Counted from the stretch's first letter, positions 32,851 to 44,833 are shown. The stretch: 64,000 nucleotides of DNA from Lentibacillus sp. JNUCC-1 (GCF_009741735.1 NZ_WHOH01000001.1:1860001-1924000); one strand, 5' to 3'. The notes: generated by a model from the sequence alone, not told the origin. Made by a program: numbers and translations.

Positions 32851-33681
32851 ATGGCTATAAAAAAATTCAAACCTATCACAAATGGTAGACGTAATATGTC
32901 TGTTCTCGATTTCTCTGAAATCACCACAGACACACCTGAAAAATCATTGCTTGCTCCGAAGTCAAAACGCGGAGGCCGTAACCACCAAGGTAAGTTAACA
33001 GTGCGCCACCAAGGCGGCGGTCATAAGCGTCAGTATCGTCTGATTGACTTCAAGCGAGACAAAGATGGTATACCAGGACGCGTTGCTACAGTTGAGTATG
33101 ATCCCAACCGTACAGCAAACATCGCTCTCATCCATTATGCAGACGGTGAAAAACGCTATATTCTGGCACCAAAAGGATTGAAAGTCGGTCAGGAAATTGA
33201 ATCAGGCGAAAATGCTGATATCAAAGTCGGTAACGCTTTGCCTCTAGCAAATATTCCAGTTGGTACTATTATTCACAACGTGGAATTGAAGCCAGGACGT
33301 GGCGGACAGCTTGCACGCTCTGCAGGTGCAGAAGCACAAGTTCTAGGTCGCGAAGGCAAATATACACTTGTTCGTTTAGCTTCAGGCGAAGTACGTCTCG
33401 TTTTGACTACATGCCGCGCTACAGTCGGGCAGGTTGGCAATATCGAGCATGAACTCGTTCGTGTTGGTAAAGCAGGTCGTTCACGCTGGCTCGGAAAGAG
33501 ACCAACAGTACGCGGTTCTGTTATGAACCCTAACGATCACCCACATGGCGGTGGTGAAGGACGTGCACCAATCGGTATGCCGTCACCAGTATCACCATGG
33601 GGCAAACCAACAATTGGTTACAAAACACGTCAGCGCAATAAACCAAGCGACAAGTATATTGTCCGTAAACGTAAAAAATAA
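32851..33681 (+). CDS. rplB: 50S ribosomal protein L2
   Basis: 276 residues ([20 protein letters not shown]). The C-terminal [13 protein letters not shown] motif contains the conserved histidine near the peptidyl-transferase centre. It is needed for subunit association. Confidence 0.98.
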   Translation: MAIKKFKPITNGRRNMSVLDFSEITTDTPEKSLLAPKSKRGGRNHQGKLTVRHQGGGHKRQYRLIDFKRDKDGIPGRVATVEYDPNRTANIALIHYADGEKRYILAPKGLKVGQEIESGENADIKVGNALPLANIPVGTIIHNVELKPGRGGQLARSAGAEAQVLGREGKYTLVRLASGEVRLVLTTCRATVGQVGNIEHELVRVGKAGRSRWLGKRPTVRGSVMNPNDHPHGGGEGRAPIGMPSPVSPWGKPTIGYKTRQRNKPSDKYIVRKRKK

Positions 33682-33738
33682 TGGGATGAAGGGCTGGTGC
33701 AAAAACGCACTGCCCAACTCTGGAAGGAGGCTTTTCCT

Positions 33739-34017
33739 ATGGGTCGCAGTTTGAAAAAAGGACCTTTCGCAGATGACCATCTATTGAAAAAAGTAGATGC
33801 GCAAAATGAAACTGATAAGAAAAAAGTTATTAAAACATGGTCACGCCGTTCAACTATTTTCCCTACATTTGTAGGCCACACAATCGCTGTATATGACGGA
33901 CGCAAGCATGTGCCTGTTTATATCACAGAAGATATGGTCGGCCACAAACTGGGTGAATTTGCCCCGACACGCACGTTTAAAGGGCACTCAGGCGATGACA
34001 GAAAAACCAAACGCTAA
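33739..34017 (+). CDS. rpsS: 30S ribosomal protein S19
   Basis: 92 residues ([18 protein letters not shown]). It forms the S13-S19 pair in the 30S head. ATG 33739 follows GGAAGGAGG; the in-frame codon at 33697 precedes that site and is rejected. Confidence 0.97.
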   Translation: MGRSLKKGPFADDHLLKKVDAQNETDKKKVIKTWSRRSTIFPTFVGHTIAVYDGRKHVPVYITEDMVGHKLGEFAPTRTFKGHSGDDRKTKR

Positions 34018-34036
34018 AGAGAGGAGGCATTAAAAC

Positions 34037-34378
34037 ATGCAAGCTAAAGCCGTTGCGAAAACTGTTCGTATTGCTCCTCGTAAAGCACGTCTAGTCGTTG
34101 ATCTGATTCGAGGAAAAGATGTTGGAGAAGCAGTTGCCATCCTGCGTCATACACAGCGAGGCGTTTCTCCCGTCGTAGAAAAAGTACTAAACTCTGCTAT
34201 TGCAAATGCTGAACATAACTATGAAATGGATACCGACAACTTGTTTGTTTCAGAAGCCTTTGTCGATGAAGGTGTAACTCTAAAAAGATTCCGCCCTCGC
34301 GCACAAGGCAGTGCAAGCAGAATTAATAAACGCACGAGCCACATCACGGTGGTTGTATCAGAAAAGAAGGAGGGATAG
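34037..34378 (+). CDS. rplV: 50S ribosomal protein L22
   Basis: 113 residues ([22 protein letters not shown]). Its long beta-hairpin ([19 protein letters not shown]) reaches the exit tunnel. It ends three bases before rpsC. Confidence 0.98.
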   Translation: MQAKAVAKTVRIAPRKARLVVDLIRGKDVGEAVAILRHTQRGVSPVVEKVLNSAIANAEHNYEMDTDNLFVSEAFVDEGVTLKRFRPRAQGSASRINKRTSHITVVVSEKKEG

Positions 34379-34381
34379 TTA

Positions 34382-35023
34382 GTGGGTCAGAAAATTAATC
34401 CTACTGGTCTGCGTATCGGAGTCATCAAAGACTGGGAATCTAAATGGTATGCAGACAAGTCATATGCAGACCTGTTGCATGAAGATATCAAGATCAGAGA
34501 ATACCTTGAAAACCGGTTGCAGACTGCTTCGGTCTCCTCTATTGAAATTGAACGTGCAGCCAACCGAATCAATATTACAATTCACACAGGCAAGCCTGGT
34601 ATGGTTATCGGTAAGGGTGGTTCCGAGGTTGAATCCCTTAGAAAAGCTCTTAACAGCTTAACAGGCAAGCGTGTACACATTAATATCGTTGAAATTAAAA
34701 AAGTAGATTTGGATGCTCAGCTTGTAGCTGAAAACATCGCACGTCAATTGGAAAATCGTATTTCTTTCCGTCGTGCACAGAAGCAGACCATCCAGCGTAC
34801 TATGCGTTCCGGTGCAAAAGGCATTAAAACACAGGTTTCCGGTCGTCTTGGCGGAGCCGACATTGCCCGTGCCGAACACTACAGCGAAGGAACAGTACCA
34901 CTTCATACTTTACGTGCCGATATCGATTACGGCCAAGCTGAAGCCGACACAACATACGGTAAACTTGGTGTTAAAGTATGGATCTATCGTGGAGAAGTCC
35001 TTCCAGAAAAACCAAAAAAATAA
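34382..35023 (+). CDS. rpsC: 30S ribosomal protein S3
   Basis: 213 residues, GTG start behind AAGGAGGG. The type II KH domain has the GKGGSEVE loop, and the C-terminal domain has [20 protein letters not shown]. Part of the mRNA entry channel with S4 and S5. Confidence 0.98.
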   Translation: MGQKINPTGLRIGVIKDWESKWYADKSYADLLHEDIKIREYLENRLQTASVSSIEIERAANRINITIHTGKPGMVIGKGGSEVESLRKALNSLTGKRVHINIVEIKKVDLDAQLVAENIARQLENRISFRRAQKQTIQRTMRSGAKGIKTQVSGRLGGADIARAEHYSEGTVPLHTLRADIDYGQAEADTTYGKLGVKVWIYRGEVLPEKPKK

Positions 35024-35041
35024 GGAAGGGGGACATGCATT

Positions 35042-35476
35042 ATGTTAATGCCTAAACGTGTCAAATATCGTAGACAGCACCGTGGCCGCATGAAAGGAAT
35101 GGCCAAGGGCGGAACAACCGTAGCATTTGGTGATTACGGCCTGCAGGCGCTTGAATCAACTTGGATCACAAGCCGTCAGATTGAAGCAGCACGTATCGCA
35201 ATGACCCGTTACATGAAACGTGGCGGTAAAGTTTGGATCAAAATTTTCCCGGATAAACCATATACAGCTAAACCCCTTGAGGTTCGGATGGGTTCCGGTA
35301 AAGGTGCACCTGAAGGATGGGTTGCCGTTGTAAAACCAGGAAAAATCTTGTTCGAAATCGCCGGCGTACCTGAGGAAGTTGCTCGCGAAGCATTGCGTCT
35401 TGCTTCCCACAAGCTGCCGATCAGAACTAAGTTTGTAAAACGCGAAGAAATTGGTGGTGAATCCAATGAAAGCTAA
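35042..35476 (+). CDS. rplP: 50S ribosomal protein L16
   Basis: 144 residues ([18 protein letters not shown]). It organises the A-site tRNA region of 23S rRNA. Its end overlaps the rpmC start by 11 bases. Confidence 0.98.
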   Translation: MLMPKRVKYRRQHRGRMKGMAKGGTTVAFGDYGLQALESTWITSRQIEAARIAMTRYMKRGGKVWIKIFPDKPYTAKPLEVRMGSGKGAPEGWVAVVKPGKILFEIAGVPEEVAREALRLASHKLPIRTKFVKREEIGGESNES

Positions 35477-35666
35477 TGAAATCAGAGAACTGACCACTGC
35501 CGAAATTGAACAAAAGGTAAGGTCATTGAAAGAGGAACTGTTTAATCTTCGCTTTCAACTGGCAACTGGACAATTGGAAAACACTGCACGGATCCGTGAA
35601 GTGAAAAAATCAATTGCTCGTATGAAAACTGTCGCACGTCAACGTGAACTAAGCGTTAACAACTGA
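35466..35666 (+). CDS. rpmC: 50S ribosomal protein L29
   Basis: 66 residues of two helices ([20 protein letters not shown]). The start ATG 35466 lies inside rplP behind GGTGG in the rplP tail. The longer frame from 35451 is not supported. Confidence 0.96.
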   Translation: MKANEIRELTTAEIEQKVRSLKEELFNLRFQLATGQLENTARIREVKKSIARMKTVARQRELSVNN

Positions 35667-35685
35667 TATGGGAGGAGGTTCCTCA

Positions 35686-35949
35686 ATGACTGAACGTAAT
35701 AATCGTAAAGTATACACTGGCCGTGTTGTATCCGATAAGATGGATAAAACAATCACTGTTCTGGTCGAAACCTACAAGTTTCATACCTTATATGGCAAAC
35801 GTGTAAAATACTCTAAAAAGTTCAAAACACATGACGAAAACAACCAGGCTAAAATGGGTGATGTGGTTCGTATTGCTGAGACACGTCCACTTTCAGCTAC
35901 AAAACGCTTCCGTCTGGTCGAGATCGTCGAAGAAGCGGTCATTATTTAA
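35686..35949 (+). CDS. rpsQ: 30S ribosomal protein S17
   Basis: 87 residues, OB fold ([21 protein letters not shown]). ATG 35686 follows GGGAGGAGG; the in-frame ATG at 35668 lies at the edge of that site. Confidence 0.97.
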   Translation: MTERNNRKVYTGRVVSDKMDKTITVLVETYKFHTLYGKRVKYSKKFKTHDENNQAKMGDVVRIAETRPLSATKRFRLVEIVEEAVII

Positions 35950-35990
35950 CCAAGTAAGCTCGGATGTTTCCGAAGGGAGGTCACAGTGGT

Positions 35991-36358
35991 ATGATTCAAC
36001 AAGAAACACGTTTAAAAGTTGCAGACAACTCAGGTGCACGTGAAGTGCTTGCTGTCAAAGTTCTTGGTGGAACTGGCCGTAAAACAGCCAACATTGGCGA
36101 TGTTATCGTGTGTTCGGTAAAACAAGCTACACCAGGGGCGTTGTCAAGAAAGGCGAAGTTGTCAAAGCTGTCATCGTTCGTTCAAAATCCGGTGTACGCC
36201 GTAAAGACGGATCATATATTCGATTTGATGAAAATGCTGCCGTCATCATTCGTGACGACAAAAGTCCAAGAGGTACGCGTATTTTTGGACCAGTCGCACG
36301 CGAATTGCGCGATGCACAATTCATGAAAATCGTTTCATTAGCTCCGGAAGTATTGTAA
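35991..36358 (+). pseudogene. rplN: 50S ribosomal protein L14, frameshifted
   Basis: The frame from ATG 35991 reads [19 protein letters not shown]...KQATPG. It then continues in another frame as [18 protein letters not shown]... to LAPEVL at 36358. Together the halves form a complete 122-residue L14. The break lies at the G-run 36135-36138, where one more G would restore the frame. L14 is essential in bacteria and both halves are perfectly conserved, so a sequencing deletion is the best explanation. Confidence 0.95.
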
Positions 36359-36395
36359 ACCGGTTAGAAAACCCCTATAGGGAGGTGCGTCAAGC

Positions 36396-36707
36396 ATGCA
36401 TGTGAAAAAAGGAGATAAGGTCAAAGTCATTTCCGGCAAGGACCGCGGCAAACAAGGCACAATTCTCGAAGCGTATCCTAAAAAGGACCGCGTGCTCGTA
36501 GAAGGCATTAACATGGTTAAGAAACACGCTAAACCTTCTCAAGATAACCCACAAGGCGGTATCCTCAATCAAGAGGCACCGATTCATGTGTCCAACGTAA
36601 TGCCAATCGATCCCAAATCGGGTGAACCTACTCGTGTCGGATATGAAGTCAAGGACGGTAAGAAAGTCCGCATTGCAAAAAAATCAGGCGCGGCAATAGA
36701 TAAATAA
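36396..36707 (+). CDS. rplX: 50S ribosomal protein L24
   Basis: 103 residues. An N-terminal KOW motif ([20 protein letters not shown]) and C-terminal [17 protein letters not shown]. It initiates 50S assembly. GGGAGGTG ribosome site. Confidence 0.98.
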   Translation: MHVKKGDKVKVISGKDRGKQGTILEAYPKKDRVLVEGINMVKKHAKPSQDNPQGGILNQEAPIHVSNVMPIDPKSGEPTRVGYEVKDGKKVRIAKKSGAAIDK

Positions 36708-36734
36708 AACCGCATGTGAAAGGAGGGCCACACG

Positions 36735-37274
36735 ATGAATCAACTTAAACAACAATACCGGGATGAGATCTTACCATCCCTAATGAATAAATTTAATTAC
36801 AGTTCTGTTATGGAAGCACCATCCATTGAGAAAATCGTCATCAACATGGGTGTTGGTGATGCAGTTCAGAACTCTAAAGCACTGGATAGTGCTGTAGAAG
36901 AACTCTCATTGATTTCCGGTCAGAAGCCGGTTATTACACGTGCGAAAAAGTCAATTGCCGGATTCCGGTTGCGTGAAGGTATGCCGATCGGCGCAAAAGT
37001 AACATTGCGCGGTGAACGGATGTATGACTTTTTACAAAAACTGATTTCAGTATCACTTCCACGTGTACGTGACTTCCGCGGTATTAGTAAAAAAGCATTC
37101 GACGGACGCGGAAACTATACGCTGGGTATTAAAGAACAGCTTATTTTCCCAGAAGTCGACTACGATAAAGTCAACAAAGTAAGAGGCATGGACATTGTGA
37201 TTGTCACAACGGCCAATACTGATGAAGAAGCACGTGAAATGCTGGCTCAGCACGGTATGCCTTTCCAAAAATAA
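36735..37274 (+). CDS. rplE: 50S ribosomal protein L5
   Basis: 179 residues ([20 protein letters not shown]...[10 protein letters not shown]). It binds 5S rRNA in the central protuberance. Confidence 0.98.
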   Translation: MNQLKQQYRDEILPSLMNKFNYSSVMEAPSIEKIVINMGVGDAVQNSKALDSAVEELSLISGQKPVITRAKKSIAGFRLREGMPIGAKVTLRGERMYDFLQKLISVSLPRVRDFRGISKKAFDGRGNYTLGIKEQLIFPEVDYDKVNKVRGMDIVIVTTANTDEEAREMLAQHGMPFQK

Positions 37275-37484
<210 letters not shown>

Positions 37485-37513
37485 ACCCCGATTTGGGAAG
37501 GAGGTAATGAGTA

Positions 37514-37912
37514 ATGGTTATGACTGATCCAATTGCAGATATGCTTACTCGCATTCGCAATGCCAACATGGTGCGCCATGAAAAACTGGAGCTTCCGGCT
37601 TCCGCAATTAAAAAAGAAATTGCAGACATTCTCAAGCGCGAGGGTTTTGTTCGTGATTATGAGTATGTTGAAGATAATAAACAAGGTATTTTGCGCATTT
37701 TCCTTAAGTACGGTGCCAACAACGAGCGCGTAATTACAGGATTAAAGCGTATCAGTAAACCAGGACTGCGTGTTTATGCAAAAGCTGACGAGGTACCACG
37801 TGTACTTAACGGGCTTGGCATCGCTGTTGTGTCTACATCACACGGTGTTCTTTCAGATAAAGAAGCGCGTTCACAAGCCGTCGGCGGCGAAGTGCTGGCT
37901 TACGTCTGGTAA
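37514..37912 (+). CDS. rpsH: 30S ribosomal protein S8
   Basis: 132 residues ([25 protein letters not shown]). It binds the central domain of 16S rRNA. It starts at ATG 37514 behind AAGGAGGTAA. Confidence 0.98.
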   Translation: MVMTDPIADMLTRIRNANMVRHEKLELPASAIKKEIADILKREGFVRDYEYVEDNKQGILRIFLKYGANNERVITGLKRISKPGLRVYAKADEVPRVLNGLGIAVVSTSHGVLSDKEARSQAVGGEVLAYVW

Positions 37913-37942
37913 TATTTGATTTTTCATGAGGAGGTGTATGGA

Positions 37943-38479
37943 ATGAGCCGTATCGGTTTAAAACCTATTGAGGTTCCAGAAGGTGTAGAGGTTAAATTGA
38001 ATGGCGCCGAAGTGACAGTAAAAGGTCCTAAAGGTGAACTTTCAAGACAAATCAACACTGATATGCAGGTTGAAATTGAAGGCAATGTAGTGACGGTAGC
38101 CCGTCCAACTGAAGGAAAAGAGCATCGTTCATTGCACGGCACTACCCGCAGCTTGATTGCCAACATGGTCGAGGGCGTCCACAAAGGCTTTGAAAAAAGT
38201 CTTGAAATCAACGGTGTCGGTTACCGTGCCCAGAAACAAGGCGACAAACTGGTGGTTAACGCTGGTTATTCACACCCGGTAGAAGTTGATGCTGAGGATG
38301 GTATTGAAATTGAAGTGCCTAAGAACACGCAAATCATTGTTAAAGGCATTGACAAAGAACGTGTCGGCGCTGTTGCTGCAAACATCAGGGCGATCAGACC
38401 ACCTGAGCCGTATAAAGGCAAAGGAATTCGCTATGCTGGTGAATATGTACGTCAAAAAGAAGGAAAAACTGCTAAGTAA
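37943..38479 (+). CDS. rplF: 50S ribosomal protein L6
   Basis: 178 residues ([20 protein letters not shown]). Two homologous alpha/beta domains and the C-terminal [11 protein letters not shown] motif. ATG 37943 follows GAGGAGGTG. Confidence 0.98.
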   Translation: MSRIGLKPIEVPEGVEVKLNGAEVTVKGPKGELSRQINTDMQVEIEGNVVTVARPTEGKEHRSLHGTTRSLIANMVEGVHKGFEKSLEINGVGYRAQKQGDKLVVNAGYSHPVEVDAEDGIEIEVPKNTQIIVKGIDKERVGAVAANIRAIRPPEPYKGKGIRYAGEYVRQKEGKTAK

Positions 38480-38512
38480 GGTCGTTAGCGAATCAGAAAG
38501 GAGTAAGTGCGC

Positions 38513-38875
38513 ATGATTACAAAGCCAAGCAAAAATGAAACACGCCAAAGAAGACATGCTCGTGTCCGCCGTACGATTAAAGGCACAGCAGAGCGTCCAC
38601 GTTTGAACGTGTTTCGTTCCAATAAGCATGTATATGCACAGCTGATCGATGACGATAATGGCATCACACTAGTAAGTGCATCTACTGTCGATAAAGATCT
38701 TGACATCAAGCAAGGCGGTAATGTTGAAGCTGCAGAGCAAGTTGGCAAGGCAGTTGCAGAACGTGCCCAGGATAAAGGTTATAAATCAATCGTATTTGAT
38801 CGCGGAGGGTACCTTTACCATGGTCGTGTTCAAGCTTTGGCAGAAGCTGCTCGTGAAGCAGGACTTGAATTTTAA
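38513..38875 (+). CDS. rplR: 50S ribosomal protein L18
   Basis: 120 residues ([21 protein letters not shown]). It binds 5S rRNA with L5. ATG 38513 gives 9-base spacing from AAAGGAG; GTG 38507 is an alternative. Confidence 0.97.
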   Translation: MITKPSKNETRQRRHARVRRTIKGTAERPRLNVFRSNKHVYAQLIDDDNGITLVSASTVDKDLDIKQGGNVEAAEQVGKAVAERAQDKGYKSIVFDRGGYLYHGRVQALAEAAREAGLEF

Positions 38876-38896
38876 TAGTTAAAGGAGGTTACTTGC

Positions 38897-39399
38897 ATGA
38901 AAAAAACATTCGATCCGAACCAGATGGATCTTGAAGAACGCGTCGTTACTATCAACCGTGTTGCAAAAGTTGTAAAAGGCGGACGTCGCTTCAGATTTGC
39001 TGCACTCGTTGTAGTTGGTGATAAAAATGGCCATGTCGGTTTCGGCACTGGTAAAGCACAGGAAGTTCCTGAGGCCATTAAAAAGCAGTGGACGATGCTA
39101 AGAAGAATTTGATCGAAGTGCCAATCGTAGGCACAACAATTCCACACGAAATTCATGGAAGATTTGGTTCCGGCAACGTCTTGATGAAGCCGGCTACAGA
39201 AGGTACAGGAGTAATCTCAGGTGGCCCGGTTCGTGCGGTTCTTGAACTCGCAGGCGTCGGTGACATCTTGACCAAGTCACTTGGTTCAAATACACCTATC
39301 AATATGATTCGTGCAACATTAAACGGTCTGACAAACTTGAAGCGTGCAGAAGAAGTTGCAAAACTGCGTGGAAAGTCTGTAGAAGAACTCATGGGTTAA
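38897..39399 (+). pseudogene. rpsE: 30S ribosomal protein S5, frameshifted
   Basis: ATG 38897 opens [28 protein letters not shown]... and runs through [10 protein letters not shown]. The conserved continuation [21 protein letters not shown]...ELMG (to 39399) is in another frame. Adding one A to the five-A run at 39080-39084 restores a full 167-residue S5. S5 is essential, so a sequencing deletion is the likely cause. Confidence 0.95.
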
Positions 39400-39412
39400 G
39401 GAGGGAAACACA

Positions 39413-39595
39413 ATGTCTAAGAAATTGGAAATCACCCTCACGCGCAGTGTTATCGGTTCAAAAGACGGTCAACGCAAAACCGTCCAGGCATTGGGCTTGA
39501 ACAAAGTGCGTCAATCAGTCATCCGTGAAGATTCAGATGCCTTGCGTGGCATGATCAACAAGGTATCACATTTAGTCACGGTTAAAGAAGCATAA
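39413..39595 (+). CDS. rpmD: 50S ribosomal protein L30
   Basis: 60 residues ([21 protein letters not shown]). Small ferredoxin-like protein between S5 and L15 in the spc operon. Confidence 0.97.
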   Translation: MSKKLEITLTRSVIGSKDGQRKTVQALGLNKVRQSVIREDSDALRGMINKVSHLVTVKEA

Positions 39596-39628
39596 CGATA
39601 TAGAAGCCAATAAGAGGAGGTGCAAAGC

Positions 39629-40069
39629 ATGAAACTTCACGAATTGAAAGCAGCTGAAGGATCTCGCAAAAACAGAAACCGTGTTGGACGCGGCATGTCT
39701 TCCGGAAACGGTAAAACATCCGGCAGAGGACATAAAGGTCAAAAAGCACGCTCAGGCGGCGGCACACGTGTTGGATTTGAAGGTGGCCAAATGCCATTGT
39801 TCCAACGCCTGCCAAAGCGCGGCTTTACAAATATTCACCGTACAGAATTTGCGATTGTTAATTTAGATGCACTCAACCGATTCGAAGACGGCACAGAAAT
39901 CACACCTGAGTTGTTGCTTGAAGAAGGTGTCGTGAGCAAGCTTAAATCTGGAATTAAAGTACTTGGTAAAGGTACTGTCGAGAAAAAAGTTACTGTTAAA
40001 GCTCACAAGTTCTCTGCTTCAGCAAAACAGGCAATTGAGGCAGCGGGCGGAAAAACCGAGGTGATCTAA
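39629..40069 (+). CDS. rplO: 50S ribosomal protein L15
   Basis: 146 residues. The basic Gly-rich N-terminus ([20 protein letters not shown]) penetrates 23S rRNA. ATG 39629 follows GAGGAGGTG. The stop overlaps the secY start (TAATG). Confidence 0.98.
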   Translation: MKLHELKAAEGSRKNRNRVGRGMSSGNGKTSGRGHKGQKARSGGGTRVGFEGGQMPLFQRLPKRGFTNIHRTEFAIVNLDALNRFEDGTEITPELLLEEGVVSKLKSGIKVLGKGTVEKKVTVKAHKFSASAKQAIEAAGGKTEVI

Positions 40070-41361
40070 TGTTCCGAACGTTATCCAACATGATGCGTGT
40101 AGGTGACATAAGAAACAAGATAATCTTTACGCTTTTGATGCTAGTCATTTTCCGTCTAGGTACATTTATACCTGTTCCTTACACTGATAAAGCAGCGATT
40201 GACTTTATGAACCAGCAAAATGTGTTTGGTTTTCTGAACACATTTGGCGGTGGCGCGCTGCAAAACTTCTCGATATTCGCAATGGGGATCATGCCTTACA
40301 TTACAGCATCCATTATTATGCAGCTTTTGCAGATGGATGTTGTTCCCAAGTTTGCTGAGTGGAAGAAGCAAGGTGAAATGGGACGTAAAAAGCTTGCACA
40401 AGTGACCCGTTACGGTACAGTAGGATTATCGCTTGTACAAGGTATTGCGATGTCAGTTGGGTTTAACGCAATGGCAGGCGGGCAGCTGATTAAAGACCCC
40501 AGCTTCCTCACGTTTTTCATCATTGCTATCGTACTGACAAGTGGTACAACGTTCTTGATGTGGTTGGGCGAGCAAATTACAGCTCACGGCGTTGGAAACG
40601 GAATTTCCATTCTGATCTTCGCTGGTATCGTTGCCGCCATTCCAAATGGTGTGCAGCAGCTCGTTGCTGAGTATTTTGTAGACCCAGGTGACCAGTTATT
40701 TATTAACATTGTCACCGTTGTACTGATCGCATTGGTCGTTGTTGCAGTAACAGTTGGAGTTATTTTCATTCAGCAGGCACTGCGCAAGATTCCAATTCAG
40801 TACGCGAAAAAACTCGTCAATCGTTCCCCAGTGGGCGGACATTCTACGCACTTGCCACTTAAGGTAAATGCGGCAGGCGTTATTCCGGTTATCTTTGCGA
40901 TCGCCTTTATTATGGCCCCAAGAACCATAGCTGGTTTCTTTGAAGGCAACAATATTGCAGCTTGGATAGAACGGATTTTTGATTATACACAACCAGCAGG
41001 TATGGTTGTTTACGTTGTTTTGATTATTGCATTCACTTATTTCTATACATTTGTCCAGGTCAACCCTGAACAAATGGCAGAAAACCTGCAAAAGCAGGGT
41101 GGGTATATTCCTGGTATCCGTCCAGGAAAAAACACGGAGACGTATTTGACCCGTGTCATGTACAGATTGACATTTGTAGGTTCAATCTTCCTGGCAGCTG
41201 TCTCTGTCTTGCCAATTGTTCTGGGAGGTCTTGCGAATCTTCCAAGTGCAGTACAAATCGGCGGCACAAGTCTACTCATTGTTGTAGGGGTTGCCTTGCA
41301 GACAATGAAACAACTGGAGAGCCAGCTTGTCAAAAGACACTACAAAGGTTTTATCAAGTAA
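40069..41361 (+). CDS. secY: Preprotein translocase subunit SecY
   Basis: 430 residues with ten predicted membrane spans. The family blocks GIMPYITASIIMQLLQMD (plug/TM2) and GGYIPGIRPGKNTETYL (cytoplasmic loop that meets SecA and ribosome) are present. It is the channel of the Sec translocon with SecE (12959) and SecG. It is coupled to rplO by a one-base overlap. Confidence 0.98.
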   Translation: MFRTLSNMMRVGDIRNKIIFTLLMLVIFRLGTFIPVPYTDKAAIDFMNQQNVFGFLNTFGGGALQNFSIFAMGIMPYITASIIMQLLQMDVVPKFAEWKKQGEMGRKKLAQVTRYGTVGLSLVQGIAMSVGFNAMAGGQLIKDPSFLTFFIIAIVLTSGTTFLMWLGEQITAHGVGNGISILIFAGIVAAIPNGVQQLVAEYFVDPGDQLFINIVTVVLIALVVVAVTVGVIFIQQALRKIPIQYAKKLVNRSPVGGHSTHLPLKVNAAGVIPVIFAIAFIMAPRTIAGFFEGNNIAAWIERIFDYTQPAGMVVYVVLIIAFTYFYTFVQVNPEQMAENLQKQGGYIPGIRPGKNTETYLTRVMYRLTFVGSIFLAAVSVLPIVLGGLANLPSAVQIGGTSLLIVVGVALQTMKQLESQLVKRHYKGFIK

Positions 41362-42030
<669 letters not shown>

Positions 42031-42184
42031 AATATGGCTCATTGATCAATTCAAATGAGATGAAATGTTGCCCGATCAGATGTAAAATGATCACAGGATG
42101 CACTTGAGCAAACTGCAGGTCAATTTGTTGCAATGCATGCTTGGTATATTGATATTAAAAACAGCCTAAGTGAAGGTGATCGTT

Positions 42185-42493
42185 GTGGAGGAATCCGATT
42201 CGGTTCCGCAATTAGGGCAGATTGTCCGTATAAGACGCGGCCGGGAAGCTGGCCAATATGCAGTTATCATCGGCTTGACCGATGACCAATTTGCATGGCT
42301 TGCTGATGGCGAAAAACGCAAATATGATCGGCCAAAGAAAAAGAATCTGCACCATGTTGAGGTGATGGATTTTGTATCACCTGAAGTCCAAAACAGCCTT
42401 CTGGAAACTGGTCGTGTCACAAATGGCAAATTGCGATTTGCAATCAGTAAATTCGCAAGTATGGTTGTGACGGATTTAAAGAAGGGAGAATGA
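42185..42493 (+). CDS. KOW-domain RNA-binding protein
   Basis: About 102 residues. The N-terminal KOW motif reads [23 protein letters not shown], and the rest is basic. A homologue sits just before infA in many bacilli; its function is unknown and is probably ribosome- or rRNA-linked. GTG 42185 gives 6-base spacing from AAGGTGAT. An in-frame GTG at 42170 is possible. Confidence 0.85.
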   Translation: MEESDSVPQLGQIVRIRRGREAGQYAVIIGLTDDQFAWLADGEKRKYDRPKKKNLHHVEVMDFVSPEVQNSLLETGRVTNGKLRFAISKFASMVVTDLKKGE

Positions 42494-42497
42494 CTCG

Positions 42498-42716
42498 ATG
42501 GCAAAAGACGATGTAATTGAAGTGGAAGGTACCGTGACTGAGACCTTGCCCAACGCACAATTTAACGTGGAGCTTGAAAATGGTCACACGGTACTGGCAC
42601 ATGTTTCCGGCAAAATCCGGATGCATTTCATTCGTATTTTACCGGGTGATAAAGTAACGGTAGAACTCTCCCCTTATGATTTAACAAGAGGACGCATTAC
42701 GTACCGTTATAAATAG
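42498..42716 (+). CDS. infA: Translation initiation factor IF-1
   Basis: 72 residues, OB fold ([25 protein letters not shown]). It blocks the A site during initiation. It begins 4 bases after the KOW gene. Confidence 0.98.
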   Translation: MAKDDVIEVEGTVTETLPNAQFNVELENGHTVLAHVSGKIRMHFIRILPGDKVTVELSPYDLTRGRITYRYK

Positions 42717-42863
<147 letters not shown>

Positions 42864-42908
42864 CCGTTCAATCGGATAGCGATTATTAACCAGGAGGTGC
42901 AAGCATCT

Positions 42909-43274
42909 ATGGCACGTATTGCAGGTATAGATATTCCACGTGACAAACGCATCGTGATTTCCCTCACTTATATTTATGGCATCGGGAAAACGGCAGCACA
43001 GGAAATCTTGAATAAAGCTGGTGTTTCAGAAGACACTCGCGTTCGTGACTTGACAGAAGACGAACTCTCTAAAATTCGTCAGGAAACCAACACGTATACA
43101 ATCGAAGGTGACCTTCGTCGTGAGCAATCACTTAACGTCAAGCGTCTGATTGAAATCGGCTCATATAGAGGCATGCGTCATCGCCGCGGTCTGCCGGTTC
43201 GGGGACAGAAGACTAAAAACAATGCCCGTACACGCAAAGGCCCGCGTCACGCAATCGCAGGCAAGAAAAAATAA
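42909..43274 (+). CDS. rpsM: 30S ribosomal protein S13
   Basis: 121 residues ([20 protein letters not shown]) with the helix-two-turn-helix and a basic C-terminal tail that contacts P-site tRNA. ATG 42909 follows AGGAGGTG. Confidence 0.98.
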   Translation: MARIAGIDIPRDKRIVISLTYIYGIGKTAAQEILNKAGVSEDTRVRDLTEDELSKIRQETNTYTIEGDLRREQSLNVKRLIEIGSYRGMRHRRGLPVRGQKTKNNARTRKGPRHAIAGKKK

Positions 43275-43296
43275 CGTAAAGGAGGCATGTTAATTT

Positions 43297-43692
43297 ATGG
43301 CACGCAAGAAAACAACTACAACACGCAAGCGTCGTGTTAAAAAGCAGATAGATTCGGGTATCGCGCATATCCGTTCAACATTTAACAATACAATCGTGAC
43401 GATTACTGATACGCAAGGTAACGTCGTTGGCTGGAGTTCTGCTGGTGCACTTGGCTTTAAAGGATCTCGTAAATCCACACCTTTTGCAGCACAGATGGCA
43501 GCTGAAACAGTTTCCAAGTCAGCCCTTGATGTGGGGATGAAAACACTTGAAGTGACCGTAAAAGGCCCTGGTGCAGGACGTGAAGCAGCAATCCGCTCAT
43601 TGCAGGCAGCTGGTCTTGACGTTACTGCAATTCGTGACGTAACACCTGTACCCCATAATGGATGCCGCCCACCAAAACGTCGTCGTGTATAA
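43297..43692 (+). CDS. rpsK: 30S ribosomal protein S11
   Basis: 131 residues ([33 protein letters not shown]). It forms the platform of the 30S near the Shine-Dalgarno helix. Confidence 0.98.
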   Translation: MARKKTTTTRKRRVKKQIDSGIAHIRSTFNNTIVTITDTQGNVVGWSSAGALGFKGSRKSTPFAAQMAAETVSKSALDVGMKTLEVTVKGPGAGREAAIRSLQAAGLDVTAIRDVTPVPHNGCRPPKRRRV

Positions 43693-43708
43693 TCTGACCG
43701 TTTAGAAT

Positions 43709-43737
43709 TTGTCACCCTGTCTATAATGGGTTATGAT
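43709..43737 (+). promoter_or_regulatory. Candidate internal promoter for rpoA-rplQ
   Basis: TTGTCA at 43709-43714, 17-base spacer, TATGAT at 43732-43737. The hairpin AGTCCG...CGGACT (43745-43768) would form the 5' end of this transcript. Confidence 0.55.
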
Positions 43738-43833
43738 AACTAAAAGTCCGTTTTTATAAAAGCGGACTGGATACGACCAGAATGCCATTGATGAATAATA
43801 GCGCAGATTGTAAACTGCCTATTTGGGGAATTT

Positions 43834-43855
43834 CGGTTAGACACGTGTCTAACCG
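43834..43855. repeat. 22-bp perfect palindrome in the rpoA leader
   Basis: Centred on GACACGTGTC and extended by CGGTTA/TAACCG on either side, 33 bases before the rpoA start. It may be an RNA hairpin or a protein operator. Confidence 0.7.
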
Positions 43856-43888
43856 GGGTTTCGACGTTTTGAAGGAGGGTTTTGTGGG

Positions 43889-44833
43889 ATGATCGAAATT
43901 GAAAAGCCAAAGATCGAAACAGTAGAGGTCAGCGATGATGCAACGTTTGGCAAGTTTGTCGTTGAGCCACTCGAACGTGGATATGGTGCTACACTTGGAA
44001 ACTCCTTGCGTCGCATTCTTTTATCCTCACTTCCGGGAGCTGCTGTTACATCTGTACAGATTGATGGAGCCATGCATGAGTTTTCCACGGTTGAAGGTGT
44101 TGCCGAAGACGTGACCACGATCGTATTGAACTTGAAGAAGCTAGCGCTGAAAATCTATTCAGATGATGAGAAAACGCTAGAATTGGATGTACAGGGTGAA
44201 GGAAAAGTCACAGCTGCAGACTTAATGTATGACAGTGATGTAGAAGTGCTGAACCCTGATTTGCATATTGCAACACTCAATTCGAGTGGCAGCCTATATA
44301 TGAAAATCACTGCCGAACGCGGCAGAGGTTATCGCCCCGCTGAAGCGAACAAACGAGACGATCAAGCGATCGGCGTCATTCCGGTTGATTCTATTTTCAC
44401 ACCGATTTCGCGTGTAACTTATCATGTGGAAAATACACGTGTAGGTCAAATTACGAACTTTGACAAACTGACTTTGGACGTGTGGACTGATGGCAGCATT
44501 CGTCCTGAAGAAGCTGTGTCACTTGGCTCGAAGGTACTCACAGAGCATTTAAATATCTTTGTAGGCCTGACAGATGAAGTGAAGAACGTTGAAATTATGG
44601 TTGAAAAAGAAGAAGACCAAAAAGAAAAAGTTATGGAAATGACCATAGAAGAGCTGGATCTATCAGTCAGATCGTATAACTGCTTGAAACGGGCAGGTAT
44701 TAATTCAGTACAAGAACTGACAACCAAATCTGAAGAAGATATGATGAAAGTCAGAAATCTCGGCCGTAAATCCCTTGATGAAGTCAAGAACAAACTTGAG
44801 GACCTCGGTCTTGGACTGCGTAACGACGACTGA
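43889..44833 (+). CDS. rpoA: DNA-directed RNA polymerase alpha subunit
   Basis: 314 residues. The N-terminal dimerisation domain ([20 protein letters not shown]) assembles core polymerase. The C-terminal domain ([22 protein letters not shown]) contacts UP elements and activators such as Spx. AAGGAGGG ribosome site, start ATG 43889. Confidence 0.98.
   Translation: MIEIEKPKIETVEVSDDATFGKFVVEPLERGYGATLGNSLRRILLSSLPGAAVTSVQIDGAMHEFSTVEGVAEDVTTIVLNLKKLALKIYSDDEKTLELDVQGEGKVTAADLMYDSDVEVLNPDLHIATLNSSGSLYMKITAERGRGYRPAEANKRDDQAIGVIPVDSIFTPISRVTYHVENTRVGQITNFDKLTLDVWTDGSIRPEEAVSLGSKVLTEHLNIFVGLTDEVKNVEIMVEKEEDQKEKVMEMTIEELDLSVRSYNCLKRAGINSVQELTTKSEEDMMKVRNLGRKSLDEVKNKLEDLGLGLRNDD

Noticed and set aside
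36135..36138. Programmed frameshift in rplN
   Set aside because: L14 is not known to use one, there is no slippery heptamer or stimulator, and three other genes show the same kind of defect.
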